Source: Neckera pumila
Lineage: Eukaryota > Streptophyta > Bryopsida > Hypnales > Neckeraceae
Reading direction: 5' to 3'
Length of the DNA stretch: 64,000 nucleotides
NCBI GenBank assembly: GCA_963969595.1
Contig: OZ018410.1
Coordinates: 31,996,913-32,060,912, forward strand
The notes under the pieces are model-generated. The model searched no databases and was not told the origin of the DNA. It worked only from the letters and a program-made list of their open reading frames with translations. Below, in pieces: positions 27,207-41,516 of this stretch (position 1 is its first letter; the number at the start of each line of letters is the position of its first letter). Made by a program: the position numbers and the translations under genes.

Positions 27207-28266
27207 GGACTTCTATGCGGTGTCCAACTCCAAATATCTGCTCGAGATACGAAGGTTGTAAGCATAAGAGACTGGGCATTGTGGTTCCAATGTAGTTTAA
27301 GGATCAGCTATTTTTAAAACGGCCTTTCTGAAGGTTCAGAATTCCAAATAACCTGCTGCTGCTGCTAAAGACTGAGATTGAGTACCAAAGAAAAATATTC
27401 TCCTCATGATGTCCAATAGACTGCGACACTCAAAGCTAATTACCAGGATAAACTACGCCCACTATTGCTGCCAACAACATGTTAGCATGGGGAATGTTCA
27501 ACTCGATAAAACTGAGTCCAAAATCGGGAAAGAAAAGGGTTTCGGTACTGGAGCAAAAAATGTTCTTTTGGATACAATCCAAAAATTGGACTCTACACCA
27601 ACATCCACGAAACCTTCATTCCATCAGAAAAAACATTAAATCCCAACCCCCAATCAAGACCTCCAACCCTGAATCGCTCCAACTCTTCCATTGTCCACGG
27701 TACCACAAAAAAAACTTATTCTCGACAAGAGACAAATTGGAGTACCGGAATCGGAAAAGAAAGGGGGTTCCATACTGAAACACTTCTGGATATACTCCGG
27801 AAATTGAACTCTAAGCCAATAACCACCCAATTCAAGACCTCCCACTCTCCAACGCTCCAACTCTTCCACAATCCAGAACCTCAAACCCTAATTCAAACCC
27901 TAATTCAATTCTTGACATGAGACAAATTCGAGGAGACGAAAACGAAAGGGGATCGATGCGATTTAAAGCTCACCTGTCGCCGCTCTCGCCGGTGACGCCC
28001 GGCAGATTGTGTCCCTGCTTGCACCAACAGCAATTGAAACAGTAGCAGAATCAACAGTAGTAGAAACATCCACCCAAACAAGAGCACTCAGGACTCTCAG
28101 TCGCAGTGGATTTCGCTGGCAGCCCGACCGCCCGAACTCACCCCGTCTGCCCGCTCTAAGTGAAAGGATTATTATTACTACATAACCGGTTGTTGAGTTT
28201 TCAACACTCACGTGGCACCGTCCCATTGGCAACCCCATCACCATTGCCATTACAAGTTGGAACTCG
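27207..28266 (-). promoter_or_regulatory. GRIK upstream region with imperfect duplication and telo-box-like motifs
   Basis: Two blocks of about 200 bp repeat imperfectly. For example, CAAGACCTCC...CGCTCCAACTCTTCCA occurs near 27,655 and near 27,833, and AATCGG(G/A)AAAGAAA occurs near 27,521 and 27,749. Two AAACCCTAATTC units sit at 27,883-27,907. The region probably holds the GRIK 5' UTR and promoter; I cannot place the transcription start. Confidence 0.45.
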
Positions 28267-28534
28267 TAACCTTCTCTCCTTTCAAGTTGCTTCCTACACC
28301 CTTGGATCATGAAGATCAAAGATTGTGATTGAAAGGTGAACAACCGGTTATGTCCGATAACCTACTTGCCGCTACCGTGGCTCGTCGGTTATCTAATACA
28401 TAACCTTCTCTCCTTTCAACTTGCTTCCTACACCCTTGGATCATGAAGATCAAAGGTTGTGATTGAAAAGTGAACAACCGGTTATGTCCGATAACCTACT
28501 CGCCGCTACCGCGGCTCGTCGGTTATCTAATACA
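28267..28534. repeat. Two-copy tandem repeat, 134-bp unit, with CCGGTTA/TAACC palindromes
   Basis: A 134-bp unit occurs twice with few differences (CAACCGGTTATG at 28,341 and 28,475). Each unit contains AACCGGTTATGTCCGATAAC and later GGCTCGTCGGTTATC, so the core GGTTATC/GATAACC appears in both directions. A partial third occurrence, CATAACCGGTTG, lies near 28,181. It is about 1.1 kb upstream of the GRIK start codon. Confidence 0.9.
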
Positions 28535-28740
28535 TAGTGCGGGGATTGTGCACTAGGAGAAGTTTATGCATTTGGAGAGGTGCAATACTGTTCACTGTCT
28601 AACGTGGCTTCTAACTACAGAGCCTCCAACCACATGGCTTCTAACTACAAGGCCTCCAATCATTGTTCATCAATAAAGGCTTCAAAGTATTATCTCTCGT
28701 AGTGCATATTATGCACTAAGAGAGTATGCACTAAGAGAGA

Positions 28741-29570
28741 TTATATTGTACTGTGGCCTACCAAAAAAAATGTGATGGTATTTTTGGCCATACAATTTTC
28801 TTTGCAAAATGTACAACAGAGTTAACATTTGTATTTTGTATTTTGTACAATTGATGTTTTATGCAATCCCCCTTCAAGCATACCAAATTTCCAATTTCAA
28901 AAAAGCAAATCTCCATTTTTGGTGAAATTTTTTAATTTTTTTTTCACAGTTTTACATGAAAATTCACAAAAAAAACATTGCTAATGAATTTTTTTAATTT
29001 CTTTGCGGAGATATGTAGGAAACATCTGCACGCACATCTTTTCTTCAACAAGGGTCTCCAAAAAAGTTGCACAATTCCCTCCAAAGAGATTTTAGTGGGA
29101 GCATGTCTAGTGTCCAAATTTTTGAAAATAGATATTTCTTATTATAATTAGATTTCAAAAACCTAATTATTATAAAGAGATATCTATTTTCAAAAATTTG
29201 GGCACTAGACATGCCCCCATTGAAATCTCTTTTTGGAGGGAATTGTGGAACATTTTTAGAGATGCTTGTTGAAAAAAAGATGTGCACGCAAATGCTTACT
29301 ACAAATCTCCGCAAATAAATTCAAAAAATTCATTAGCAATGTTTTTTTGTGAATTTTCATATAAAACGGTGAAAAATAATTTAAAAAATTCACCAAAAAT
29401 GGAGATTTGCTTTTTTGAAATTGAAAATTTGGTATACTTGAAGAAGATTGTGTAAGATATCAATGTTCATTGTACTAAACAAAAATGTTAACTTTGTTAT
29501 ACATCACGCAAAGAAAATGGAAGAGCCAAAGCTACCATCATGTCTCTTTTTGGTAGCCCACTGTATAATA
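28741..29570. mobile_element. Long foldback (inverted-repeat) element, about 830 bp
   Basis: Two arms of about 400 bp are inverted copies around a centre near 29,150. Examples: GCAAATCTCCATTTTTGGTG near 28,903 pairs with CACCAAAAATGGAGATTTGC near 29,390; GGCACTAGACATGC pairs with GCATGTCTAGTGTCC; and CTGTGGCCTACC near 28,752 pairs with GGTAGCCCACTG near 29,551. The interior is non-coding. The structure is that of a foldback transposon or large MITE, and a transcript would form one long hairpin. I could not define a target-site duplication. Confidence 0.85.
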
Positions 29571-32500
29571 ACACTGTAGCATCTAAACCCTATGTAGAAG
29601 ACCCAATAGATATTAGGCCTATAGCATAAAGAAGATAAAATTCTGAAGCGCCATGTAAGGTAAATATGAAGGGACAATTTCTATTATTTATTTTGGTTAT
29701 ATTAAAAAATATATAAAATAAGTAACATTGTGCAAGTGAACAAAATTCTAGGCAGGTGGGCCGGCAAGTAAATATTTGACACAATGGACAAGAGAAGCCG
29801 AACCTAGAAAGCTACTAAGACTTAGTGTCAAGGCAAAACTCACTCTAAACTCTAATCTCAAGATGACAAATCATTGCAACACTGATCAATGGTGACTAGG
29901 ATTTTTTTTGCAATACAAGATCAACAATAGTGTAGGGTTTTCTATATTTTTTCTTTATTAAAATTGACAGTGGAGATTCAATAGCAAATGTTCTTTTCGG
30001 AAAAATAATATCAAAGGTATTGGAAGTGGGCTAATTTCTTCTTATTTAGATCAATGGCAGGATTTTTTTCTAGAAGGAAGCAAGGGAGGGGCAAGGCAAG
30101 GCTACTTCCTTTGGGTGCATAGGCATAGTGAAATATAAATTGTTAAATAGAGAGAAAATCCAAAAAATCCAGTTTGAAATAGGTATACCTATCATTTTTT
30201 CATTCCATTTAAAATACTTAAAACAAATTTTTAGATGCAACTAATACATTGTCTTGTTTTTTCAATAGACTTCAATTTTTAAATTTCAAAATTGCCAAAA
30301 GTGTGAAAAAACCTCTAAAGTGTTTCAAAATTTTACAAGAATGCCACAACCTGAGATAGAGCAAATTAGATTGTTAAAGGAAAAAATCTTCTAATTTGAA
30401 ATAAAAAAGTTACAACAAAATATACTGCTTACAAATAGAAACCAAATTTCCTAAACTTTCTTAATTTGGTTGAATGCAAATAACTGAAGTCAGAAAAACA
30501 GATACAATTCAGGAACCGGATTGCTGCAATTGCATTCATACAATCATGTGGACCAATATAGTTTATCTTAGAATTCTATACTAGCTACCTAAATCAACCA
30601 TTTACCAATTCTACTCTTTCTATGACATAATTTCTTGTAAAGACAACTTGAATCACAATATTATTGATGATATGAAATTGTGTCTTATCTTCTATCAAGC
30701 AAAGCTCTCCAATATGCCTAAGGTTTCCAAAACTCTCACACCAAGCAAGAAAGCCTACAATAAATTTCTCAAACTCCAATCTATAAAATTGAATCCTTGA
30801 AACCTCAAGAGAAAAGAAATCTTGTCTAAATCTGTTATTAAAATTGCATTGACATGGTATTTTCATTGACAAGAACCAATGCAGTTTGTCAATGAATTCA
30901 ACAACAGCTACTGCCGTCCAACATTTACCAATTCTACTCTGTCTATGACCTAATCTCATGTTAAGACTTAAGACAATTCATGAAGCACAGTGTTATTGAT
31001 GCTATCAATGTCATGCCAAGAAAAGCTTTCCAAACTATGCAATATATCCAACACAATCACATGGAGAGAGAAATCTTTTGAGCGAATTACTCACACCCAA
31101 TCCCTCAGCCCAAACCATTCAATCCCTCTGAAAACAAAAATATTGATCCAACCTATTATTCCAACTACTTTTATACTTGTGTAATGCTTCCATCAATAAA
31201 GGAAAAGTCTCCATTGACAAAGAAAAGTAGTTCCTTTATGAAGGATATCACAATGTACAAATACAAAAAAACCTCGTTGGGCAGTGTGAGGCACAAGAAA
31301 ACAAAAACAAGAAACACAAGAAAGTCACAATTGCAAGACCTAGGGGCTATAGATTAGCCCCTAATCTGTAGGCAATGAAATCATCCCCATCATGTCATTA
31401 GTCAACAACGACATTTTTTTCTTTTGCATTGCAAGATTGTTGGTATTATGGGGGATTGTGTTCTCATTTATTGAAACTGACAGCAAGTTTTAACAATGAT
31501 TTTTTGTTTTGCTAAGTTAAGATCAATGGCATTAGAAAGGGGCCAATTTTCTCCAATTTTTATCAATGGCAAGAAGTTTATTTTATCGGGGGGCAAAGAG
31601 CAAGGTGGCCTACCTCTTTTGGATGCATACTAACACACACACATACAAATATATATATAATAATAGAATAATATGAGATTTTAACCATTTCAAAAATACA
31701 AGGTCCAAGTGAAAAGTAATATTTATTTATTTATAAATGAAATGGAATTAAAATAAAAAAATACAAACATAGAATGTAAGTTGAGGGTATGAAACGGATT
31801 CCAATATAGAGCGTAACAAAACAATTTGATCTCAAGAGAGTTTGACTCCTCTACAAAACAAAATCCATAGAGATATTTCTAATGATCTTTATAGATCAAT
31901 TAATCTCACAATAAAAGTACAACTCCTACAAATTGCTCAACAAATTGGTCTAAACTACTTCATAATGCATTACGTACCAACGTGCTACAAAGAGTTTAAT
32001 AATTCCAATTGAAAGAGTTGAAATGGTCAAAATAGTTAGGCGGCTACTTGTACTCAAGTACATTTATAAATACAATTAGGTGGTTCAATTTCAATAGAGC
32101 ACTATCAGCATGAATTGTTGGTTACAAACATTAGGAAGAATTTCAACCTTTAGAAAGCCACAAGTTCTGCCCTTCTCCAATGCAATTATAAAAAAAAATC
32201 AAAGTAAAAATTATTATTATTTTTAATTTTAAAACATTAGGTGTTGATGTGGCACTTATAGTGCTACATCAGATTTTTATTTTTTTTAGTATTTTAATAT
32301 TTTAGTATTTTTTTCCAAAAAAAATATTTAAAAATATATATATATATATATAGTTTTTTATCATACTACTAAAATCACAACAGCCTCTATAATATCACAA
32401 TTCAATTTTGAATAATGTTATAGAAATTCAGTTGCTTTTGTAATAGCCGTAGGATACTTTCTACTATATAATATGTATTCTTTTTGTGAAATCTTTGAAA

Positions 32501-32955
32501 ATCAAATGGATACTTCTAAAAACATTTCAAAGAAACTTTTCAGACAACCAAACTATAGATAAATTCCATGTCTTTTTAAAATGTGATAATAAAGAATAAA
32601 GAAGCACCAACTGCTAGCGTTGCTCTAGATATTCAAATGTGAAGATTCTACTTACATTATTCACTTGATTAATTTATTCTTGTTGCAATGTTTTCATCTT
32701 TGCAAAGGTTATTTTGTAAAAATTATGATATATATTTTCATTTAAAGATTATACATACTTTGTTTATCTACATCCTACCACATGAAAAATTGATGAAAGT
32801 CATTTATTTAATGCATAGCAAAGCAAGCGCCAAGTGCTAGTTCAATCTAAGTTCAATTGCTAGTTCAATTTAACTGCACCAAAGGGGTTTTGAAAATCAA
32901 TTCCTTAGCGGCCTTCTGGAGGGCTGAATTTTTTCCTAATAAAGTCACACTATTC
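29571..32955. other. AT-rich intergenic region, no gene seen
   Basis: The sequence is AT-rich with short open frames lacking domain character. An imperfect local duplication recurs about 300 bases apart (ATTTACCAATTCTACTCT near 30,600 and again near 30,925). An AT microsatellite lies at about 32,333-32,352. Confidence 0.5.
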
Positions 32956-33857
32956 TTAACCCCTAAAGGTCCAAAGTCCCCTTGGAGGACACTTAGAATT
33001 TTGGGCAGGCTCATCTCACTTGAAATTTTGGCTTGATTTTTTGAAACCTTTTTGGAAGATAGGAAATCACATTAGCTTTCTAAAAATATATGTTTTTTTC
33101 AATTGGCAAAAGTTATGCCACCCGAAGTCAAAAAACAACTCACCAAGAAGAAAAAAAAGCTGTAAAAAATTGTATTTAAAAAAAAAAATTCCCTCTCGAA
33201 GATCATGTTTTTGTCTACATTTGAATAGTTGATTCATTCTATCTGGACTTAGAATGAGAAATTTACAGACAATCTTGTTTGGGGGGCAATCTAGCATTTT
33301 CTTCAGAAACAACTTATAGAATTCATTTTTGAATGCAATTTCCAAATTTTTTAATTTGAAAAGGTTAATTTTGTTTTCAAGTACAATCCCACCGTTGGGA
33401 TTGTGGTGTTTTAATTCCACCTAAGAGCTATTAATAGTTTAATATTTCATTCAATTTTGGACCTACTTCTACTGAACAATTTCTTTTCTATGTGAAAATC
33501 AAGTTTTGACATTCTGAAAAAAAATTCTCCAACTCTCAATACAAATGCTCAACATAAATTTTTTTAATCCAGTGTTGTGTAGTGCAAAATAATCTACAAA
33601 TGGATGTCAAAGTCATTTGAAATTGCTAGCCACAATTCAACAAAACTTCATTTTCCAGCTCAAATGCTAATATCTTTCAATCTATATGGTCAAACTTCAT
33701 GGAATTTTTACCACATAATTTAAGACAAGTGAAGTACAAGATCCTAAGGTTAGATTCTAAGAAAAAAATGTTTTTTGGAATCTTGAGTGATTGTAGCAGA
33801 AATGGCAAGTTTTAATGGTTTGAGAGCCAGAAAATGCCTTGGGCCTTTAGGGGTTAA
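32956..33857. mobile_element. TTAA-ended TIR element, subfamily B, copy 1
   Basis: It starts TTAACCCCTAAAGGTCC and ends GGGCCTTTAGGGGTTAA, inverted repeats of about 17 bp with one mismatch and TTAA at both limits. Length is 902 bp. The interior is AT-rich and non-coding, and colinear with 61,411-62,609 but different from subfamily A except at the ends. It lies 108 bp from the subfamily A element that follows. Confidence 0.75.
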
Positions 33858-33965
33858 TCATTAAAAAGATTCTTCACCTTTTTTTTTTTAAATACCAATG
33901 GTGCTACAAAGATTATTTGGATGACTTTAGGTAAAGTGACCTTATGAGCACAAAACATTTTGACT

Positions 33966-35008
<1,043 letters not shown>

Positions 35009-38000
35009 AAATAGTGTTATTGAATCAAAGTCACTAAATATTGGCAAAAATATATTAAGAGTTACTTATTTAGTGAAGTAAAAATAAGACCTTAGAGCAT
35101 AGCTAGGTGCCCTTTAGAGTATCTGACATGCATACAATGTAGATGAAAAGTATTATAAGCCCCTCCTAATATTTTCAAAGCCTTCCATCAAATTGCTACC
35201 ATGTTATGGATAGGCAAGCCACAAAATCTATGTTTAGCCTCAAAAGAGTCCAATTGATTATTTTATTGTGCAACTTAGTTTGAGACAATTTTTTCAAGGG
35301 AGTTTTTTTAATCTTTTAATTTAAAATGCATATAACATATTAGATTGGAGTATCTTCGGATTTTTCTATTCCAATTAGAAGTAGCAACATATGTACAAAC
35401 AAATGATAGAGTGCCACAAAAACATTGGAGCTAAAAATTATAATTTAATTTTATATAATAATTATAGTATGTATAAAATAGCATTGGATGTCTTCTAAAT
35501 ACTATACAAGGTGTTGAATAATGGATATTATTAGCAAAAAAGTAGACTTAGGATACCCCCTTTATATTAATTTTGTGGGACATAATTTTTAACTAGGGTG
35601 GCCTTGTGAGCTGGTTTAGTTGTCAGTATGATAAATTTAAAGACTTTGGAATAATTGTTTAGTGTGGGATGTTTGTGACTGTCGAATGTTTTCTGGGCTA
35701 GGTTGAAGAAATCGACAATTAGGGCCTATCATTGTCAGATTAGTTCTTAGTCACGTTGTCAAAATTGGTGATTAGGGACTTCTGCTAGAATTTTTAGCCG
35801 TTAGCAAAAAATCCTTGTACAACAAACTTTAGGGCGCTCATGAAACCCAGTGCAGGAACAAAGTTCAAGCCTTCAAGCCGGATGTGGACACCTCAACCCA
35901 ACGGATTCCTTAATTCTACAAAAGGTGCTGTGGTATGTCCGTGCATAAGCTTTTGCAGTGATTACTTTAATTTAATTTGGTCTTGCATTTTTAGCTATAT
36001 TTTGTGCTGCTGTACAACCCACTCTTGTCAATGCTGCTATTGCTATTTTTATGATAGTTTGTGTTGATGTTGGTCTTCCTTGTTTGTTGTGCAATTGGTT
36101 GAATTTGCTGGTACTTATCTAGGTTCTTGCAAACATGGTATCTTGATTTGTATAGAAGACTTGCTATGCCATATGGCCTATTACAAATGGAGCTCCAACC
36201 TCCTAATATGGCTTGTTGTTCAGACACAACCTCACCACTCTCTCTGGTTTGAAATTCAATGAACTTCAACCCACTCTCTGGTTTGCAATTAAATCAATTC
36301 CACATCCTGGACGTGCAAAAATTGATAGAACTTTGTTGTGGAACTAAAGCTTCAAACTAACAAAACCTCCATGCAACAATGCGAACTAAGACAACAAATT
36401 AGGACTTAGTAGTTGAAGGGAGAAGAAGAAAGGAAGGTTAGTGATTAGAACCACCCACAGAGAATAGTTTGACTTTTGTAGTTATAATTAGCATTTAGAT
36501 TAGAAGACAAAAGGAAAACAACAAAAAGGAAGAATATTGGATCTCCATCTTTTTATCATGGTTTTGTGCGTACGTTATAGTAGTATGTGTTAGAACTTAG
36601 AACACTACAATTTTTCCTTGTTGCCATAACTTCCATACAACTCTGCTTGCAAATGCACTTTCTCATTGTGTATATGAACATATTAATTGCATTCAATTCT
36701 AAAGTGTTATTCTTTGGGATGTTTAGTTCAACTCTCTTTCAATTTCATATGTGAATGTGTTCGTTCAGTAAAAGAATGTGTATGTTTGTTGTAGGAATGT
36801 GTTTGTTTATTAAAAGAATGTTCCATTAAGAAGTATTGTATTTGTGAATTGGAAATTCTACACCAAATCCACTAACTTTGAGAAGTAAGTAGTGCAAAAA
36901 AATAGAATGAACAAAAATTGTAGTTGTAAATAAAAATGCAATGTAAAAAAACTTATATAGTAAAATAGCATACCGTAAATTCATGGCATTTGAAAATTTA
37001 AATTAATTTATGCCCCCTTTTTAATGCACCATAGTAGAAAATTATATAATGGTAGAGTGTAGAATAATTTGTACATAAAAAATAATACCCCATTAATTAC
37101 CCCCAATAATTACCCGGTGTTTGTATCCATAACCTTATTTTTTTCAAGGACTGCACCCCCTGAGATTGGGTTCTCTATAGCCAAAAGTTTTTTGTAAGGC
37201 AAGTAGTATAAAGTATTCAATATGTTTAAAAAATTTACTATTATAGGAGATATTGTAGTCCTTAAATTGATATTCTGTCCTTTTCTAAAAATCAAAGGTT
37301 TTAGCCAATCAAAAAAATAATGTAGATTATAAAATGAATGTAGTTTTCTTACAAATTGTCCCAAATTTCATTTTGAGGTGTTCTTAGACTTTGGAAAGTA
37401 TTTTGGGACAACAAAATTTTTTAATGCAAAGTAATAAATACAAAATATACAATACTCATAAATTGTTTTAAATTACTATTTTAAAAGAATTACAATTATG
37501 ATTTTAAGACCAGATTTTGCCAAGTTTTCAATCAATAGAATTATTTGACTTATTAATTTTTTTTTTAAATCATGTCACTAGAATTTGATAGTTTTTCTAT
37601 AAGTAAATTTTGTTAAGTATTAATTAATTACACTTACTTGTAAAAAGTTTGTGAATTCTTTGTCTTAAATTAATTTGGTTGCCTTTGTCATCACATGCGG
37701 AAGTGTGGTTTAAGCTCTTGATCCTTTAGGTTCCAAACTTGTTTTAGTGGAAACATAATATAGACAAAATATTTTATGGATGTGGAATTATTAAAGGAGA
37801 GTGACCATAAAGGAAAAAGTAACTATATAAAATTGGAGAATGAGGGATAAAAAGTAGATATGCAAAAATTAGGATGATACAATGTTTTTATTTCAAGAAT
37901 TTAGAATTTTTGACAATTTGTGCAATATCATCAACAATGTATGAAAAATGCACAAATATAGATCTGCAATATTAATAACTTCATAAAAAATTCACTTTGA

Positions 38001-40471
38001 AGAACTTTGGATTCAACAGACATTGTCTTTGTGATTCATACCTTCATGATTCAAATCGAGAGGGGACTTTAGGGGCTAAAGGACCAAACAGCAATTTTTG
38101 GCAATATGGCAATTTTGGGTAGCTCCCTACAAAAAGGAATTTTATTTTTTTTCTTTGAATTTTCATACAACATGTGCTAATTAATATTCAAGAATACACC
38201 TTCAATATAGAAAATACATACTTTATACGAGAAGCACTCAACATGGGCGTATACTTAGGATATTTGCAAGCTACAATTCACTAGTTTGTAGATGGTTAGA
38301 CAAGCCCCTTTGAACACTCAATATCCATTCTTTATTTTGATAGAATTTTGATTTAAACCATTTAAAAAAATATTTAGCATTGGATTATTACAAAACTAAA
38401 AGGACAAAGTGTTACATTTACATAAACTTAAAGTAAGAATTAAAGCTTTAATTGCTTGGTTGCAAATTATCTTGAAGATACAGAATTAAAAAACCTTTCA
38501 TTTAATAATATTTTGACCAAAAAATGACAATACTTTGAAGTAAAAGAATCCAAATTTTATTTCTATATTTTAATTTTTATTACAAAAACAATCTAAACAT
38601 TTGCATTCTAAACCACATCCAAAAACAAAAAACGATTTTTAATATAGAAAATACGGAATCACCTAAAATATATTGTAATTAAAAAATTCAATTATTTGAA
38701 ACTAAAATTAAAACAATACTCTATTGTATGATTTCAATTTAAATATTGTATTTGTCTATTTGTTTAAACTATTTTAAAAAAATTGCAAATTTTTGGATTT
38801 TTCTCAAATAAATGATATTATGCTCAATTTATAAATATGTATTTTGGAAAATTGTAAATCACTATTTTATGGATGATGTTTTGAAAATTCAAAAACCCTA
38901 AAAAAATGAAATAAAAAGTGGTACATTGCAATATAAAAACTAGTGCATTATACCATGCAAATGCCTTATGTAGTATCTTCTACTTGACATTGACATAAGT
39001 TCTATTGTGATTCTTTCATGACTGATCAACACTTATATAGGAGGAGTGAAGCCAACATCTATAGAAGATTGAAAAAAGGATGAAAAAAAGCTTGTAGTTC
39101 ACCATAATATACAAAAGTACTGAAAAATTTCTTTATGCAGTTTAATATGTCATATTTCTTTGTGGCAAGCTTCTTTCTAAAGAATGCTTATCCAATTGTG
39201 TCATCTTTGTGTTTGCTTTCTTTTAAAATAGGAGCCAATGCTTTTATAGATTTTTGCAATAGATGTATTTTTTGCACTTCTCTCCATATATTATATAGAG
39301 ATGAATAGACATGCCCATGATGTATAAACGCACAAAACTACTACATGCAATTGTATTTTTTTTTCAATTCATTATCTATCAAGTAGATTAATAACTACCA
39401 TTTTCTTACCCACTTCCAATTCTTCATAGATTAAAAATCATTTTTGTTTTTCACACCATGGAAATTAATTCTTGATTTCCTATACTTAAAGAGTTATGGA
39501 CAATGCAAACAACAATGTCTTGCTCATATAAAGTATTGAGTCATTAATTTAAACTTGCTCTATGAATTTAATTATGAAGCCCTCCTCACTCAATTGGTTA
39601 GTGATATGTTCTGGCAAAATTGAATGAATTCATTGTATGGGGCATTTTATACTACATCCAAGTTCCAACTTTTTAAATTTCAATTTAGAGCAAATCCCAA
39701 CTTCTTTGGATTGCAAAAGGTGAGTAAAGCATATTAAATATGGGACCTAGGAGTTCTTAGTGTGAAGGCCAAAGTCCTAACTCTAAATTCCAATTTGTCT
39801 CTAGTATAATCTTTTATAGCAATGAAGTGTCCAAAAAATGGGTCAAACAATCAAAACCTCGTTTTGTATTCGAGAAATCCTCTAAAATGTAATTTTCAAA
39901 GACTTACTCTTAGTTCAAATTCATTTATAGTTTTGATATAAAATAATAAGCAATCTTCTTCTTCTATAGAGATTTTGCAAATAAATCCTTTGAGCCTTAA
40001 GGGATTCATATGTAGAATGCATCTTGATTTGTTATAAGGTAGAGGGACTTATTCTAAACCCTTTTAAGGAATTTTACCATGAAAATGAATGAACAAATTC
40101 CAGAATCCAAGTGTAAGAGGTTAGAAATGATTGGCTTTTACCATATACACACAAAAAAATCATTTATAAAATATACTTTAAGGACACATACAAACAACAA
40201 AGTTGCATAGATACTTCTAGTCATCCTTCTCAACCAACCTTGTGAAGTTCGTAAATATAAATAATTCCTTAACATAACCAAACAACAAAAATAATTTTAT
40301 TGGTCAATGCATTTGGATTTGGGATTCAAAATAAAATTAAAAGACAATTCACTTAGACTTTCTAAGGAACACAATTAAGGTGGTAATGAAAAATTGTCCT
40401 ACTCCAAATATAATGTGTAATTAGTCACATTTTACTTTGGTAAGCATGATTTGCTAAAGCCTCCATAATTT
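35009..40471. other. AT-rich intergenic region, no gene seen
   Basis: Mostly decayed repeats. At 38,066-38,140 the text TTTAGGGGCTAAAGGACCAA, followed by GCAATTTTGGGTAG, matches the right end of subfamily A in reverse orientation, so a truncated copy lies here. A short frame near 35,880-35,935 (RMWTPQPNGFLNS) faintly recalls the W-P-P-x-G-F start of LINE RNase H domains, but it is too short to call. Nothing else is recognisable. Confidence 0.45.
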
Positions 40472-40489
40472 CTAACTTTCACTTGCTTT

Positions 40490-40923
40490 CACGTAACGTC
40501 CCACACCCCTCCTAGAGCGCAGCTAACTCTTCAAACCTGCACACCCAGCACATAGGTTAGTTTCTCTTACTTAGTACTAGTGCGTCCCGCAAGTGGTCCC
40601 CCTAGTTCCCACTAAGTACCCTAGTGGAGTCTAATCGGTCTCACTCCTGAGTCTCCCCTGGTAACATGAGAGTTGCCTTGGGAGACCCTTCGTGACGCCC
40701 TGTGCCACGGGCCCTCCTGCCTTACGCCCCGGGTCTTTCAGCCCCGTGCGCCCCATCCGGAGTCTGCCCTCCTGCGGTGCTCATGCGCCACGGGCCAACA
40801 CTCAATGTTACCACACCACGGTGCCCCCACGCTGTGGTGCCATCATGTTGCACCGGGTTCGCCAAGGGGTCGCGGCGCTACCTCGCCACGAGCCCAGCCC
40901 CTTAGTCAGGACCCCGTTACATC
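40490..40923. mobile_element. GC-rich 434-bp insertion flanked by 18-bp direct repeats
   Basis: A block of high GC interrupts AT-rich DNA. CTAACTTTCACTTGCTTT occurs immediately before it (40,472-40,489) and immediately after it (40,924-40,941), as expected for a long target-site duplication. The block itself has short inverted ends: GTAACGTCCC near the start and ACCCCGTTAC near the end. The long duplication fits a retroposon, while the GTAACG/CGTTAC ends resemble those of some LTRs. No A-tail or clear pol III boxes are visible. Small open frames inside are artefacts of GC richness. Confidence 0.65.
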
Positions 40924-41040
40924 CTAACTTTCACTTGCTTTTAAAACGGTTGATTAATGTCTAAATTTGAATTTCTTATTTCTATTCAAAACACTTTGGA
41001 TGTGTTTACAATGATAGCAAATTCTAATTGTACAGTACCC

Positions 41041-41516
41041 AAGTCAAAAGTTACAAATACATTTGGAGAGCCAATATACCGCTTTGGACTCCCGAGATTG
41101 GCCGGCCCTTAAACGGCCCGCCAAAAACTAGAACCGGAACCGGAACCAGGACCAGGACCACCAGGATCGGAACAAGAGCCGTTGCAACGGTCGCGTGCTT
41201 CACTGCCACCAGCACTCGGAGTTCAGCTGAACTCTCAACGTCCTCTTTCCCACGATCACATCCGTCCCACCATTTGGTCATTGCAATCGCCCTGCGGTCA
41301 CCATTGTCTAGAACAAATGTAGAACAAATGATAGATTGAATTTCTGTAAGCCGGGCCTGCTCCCACGGAATCGGTCGATTCCAGCTGCTTTTCATTGGAA
41401 TTGTCGCAGAGATTTCACAGGTTAAGAGTTACAATTCAGAAATTGGCGAATTCGTTCCGCTTTCATGATCCGAGAAGCTCACAGGTTGTTGTAATTGCGG
41501 AGTTTCGGTAGGGGTC
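41041..41516 (+). promoter_or_regulatory. Promoter and 5' leader region of the AP2 gene
   Basis: GGCCGGCCCTTAAACGGCCC lies at 41,099-41,118 and is followed by GCCAAAAA. On the opposite strand this reads TTTTTGGCGGGCCG, which fits the E2F-like TTTGGCGG pattern. A hexamer-like GGAACC/GGACCA tract spans about 41,130-41,162. The transcription start is not identifiable. Confidence 0.4.

Noticed and set aside
35840..36067. WTPQPNGFLNSTKG, possibly LINE RNase H
   Set aside because: The similarity covers about a dozen residues and no catalytic residues or flanking reverse transcriptase are visible.
40673..40964. Three overlapping Pro/His-rich open frames in the GC-rich island
   Set aside because: Open only because high GC makes stop codons rare; no domain, and all three frames are equally open.
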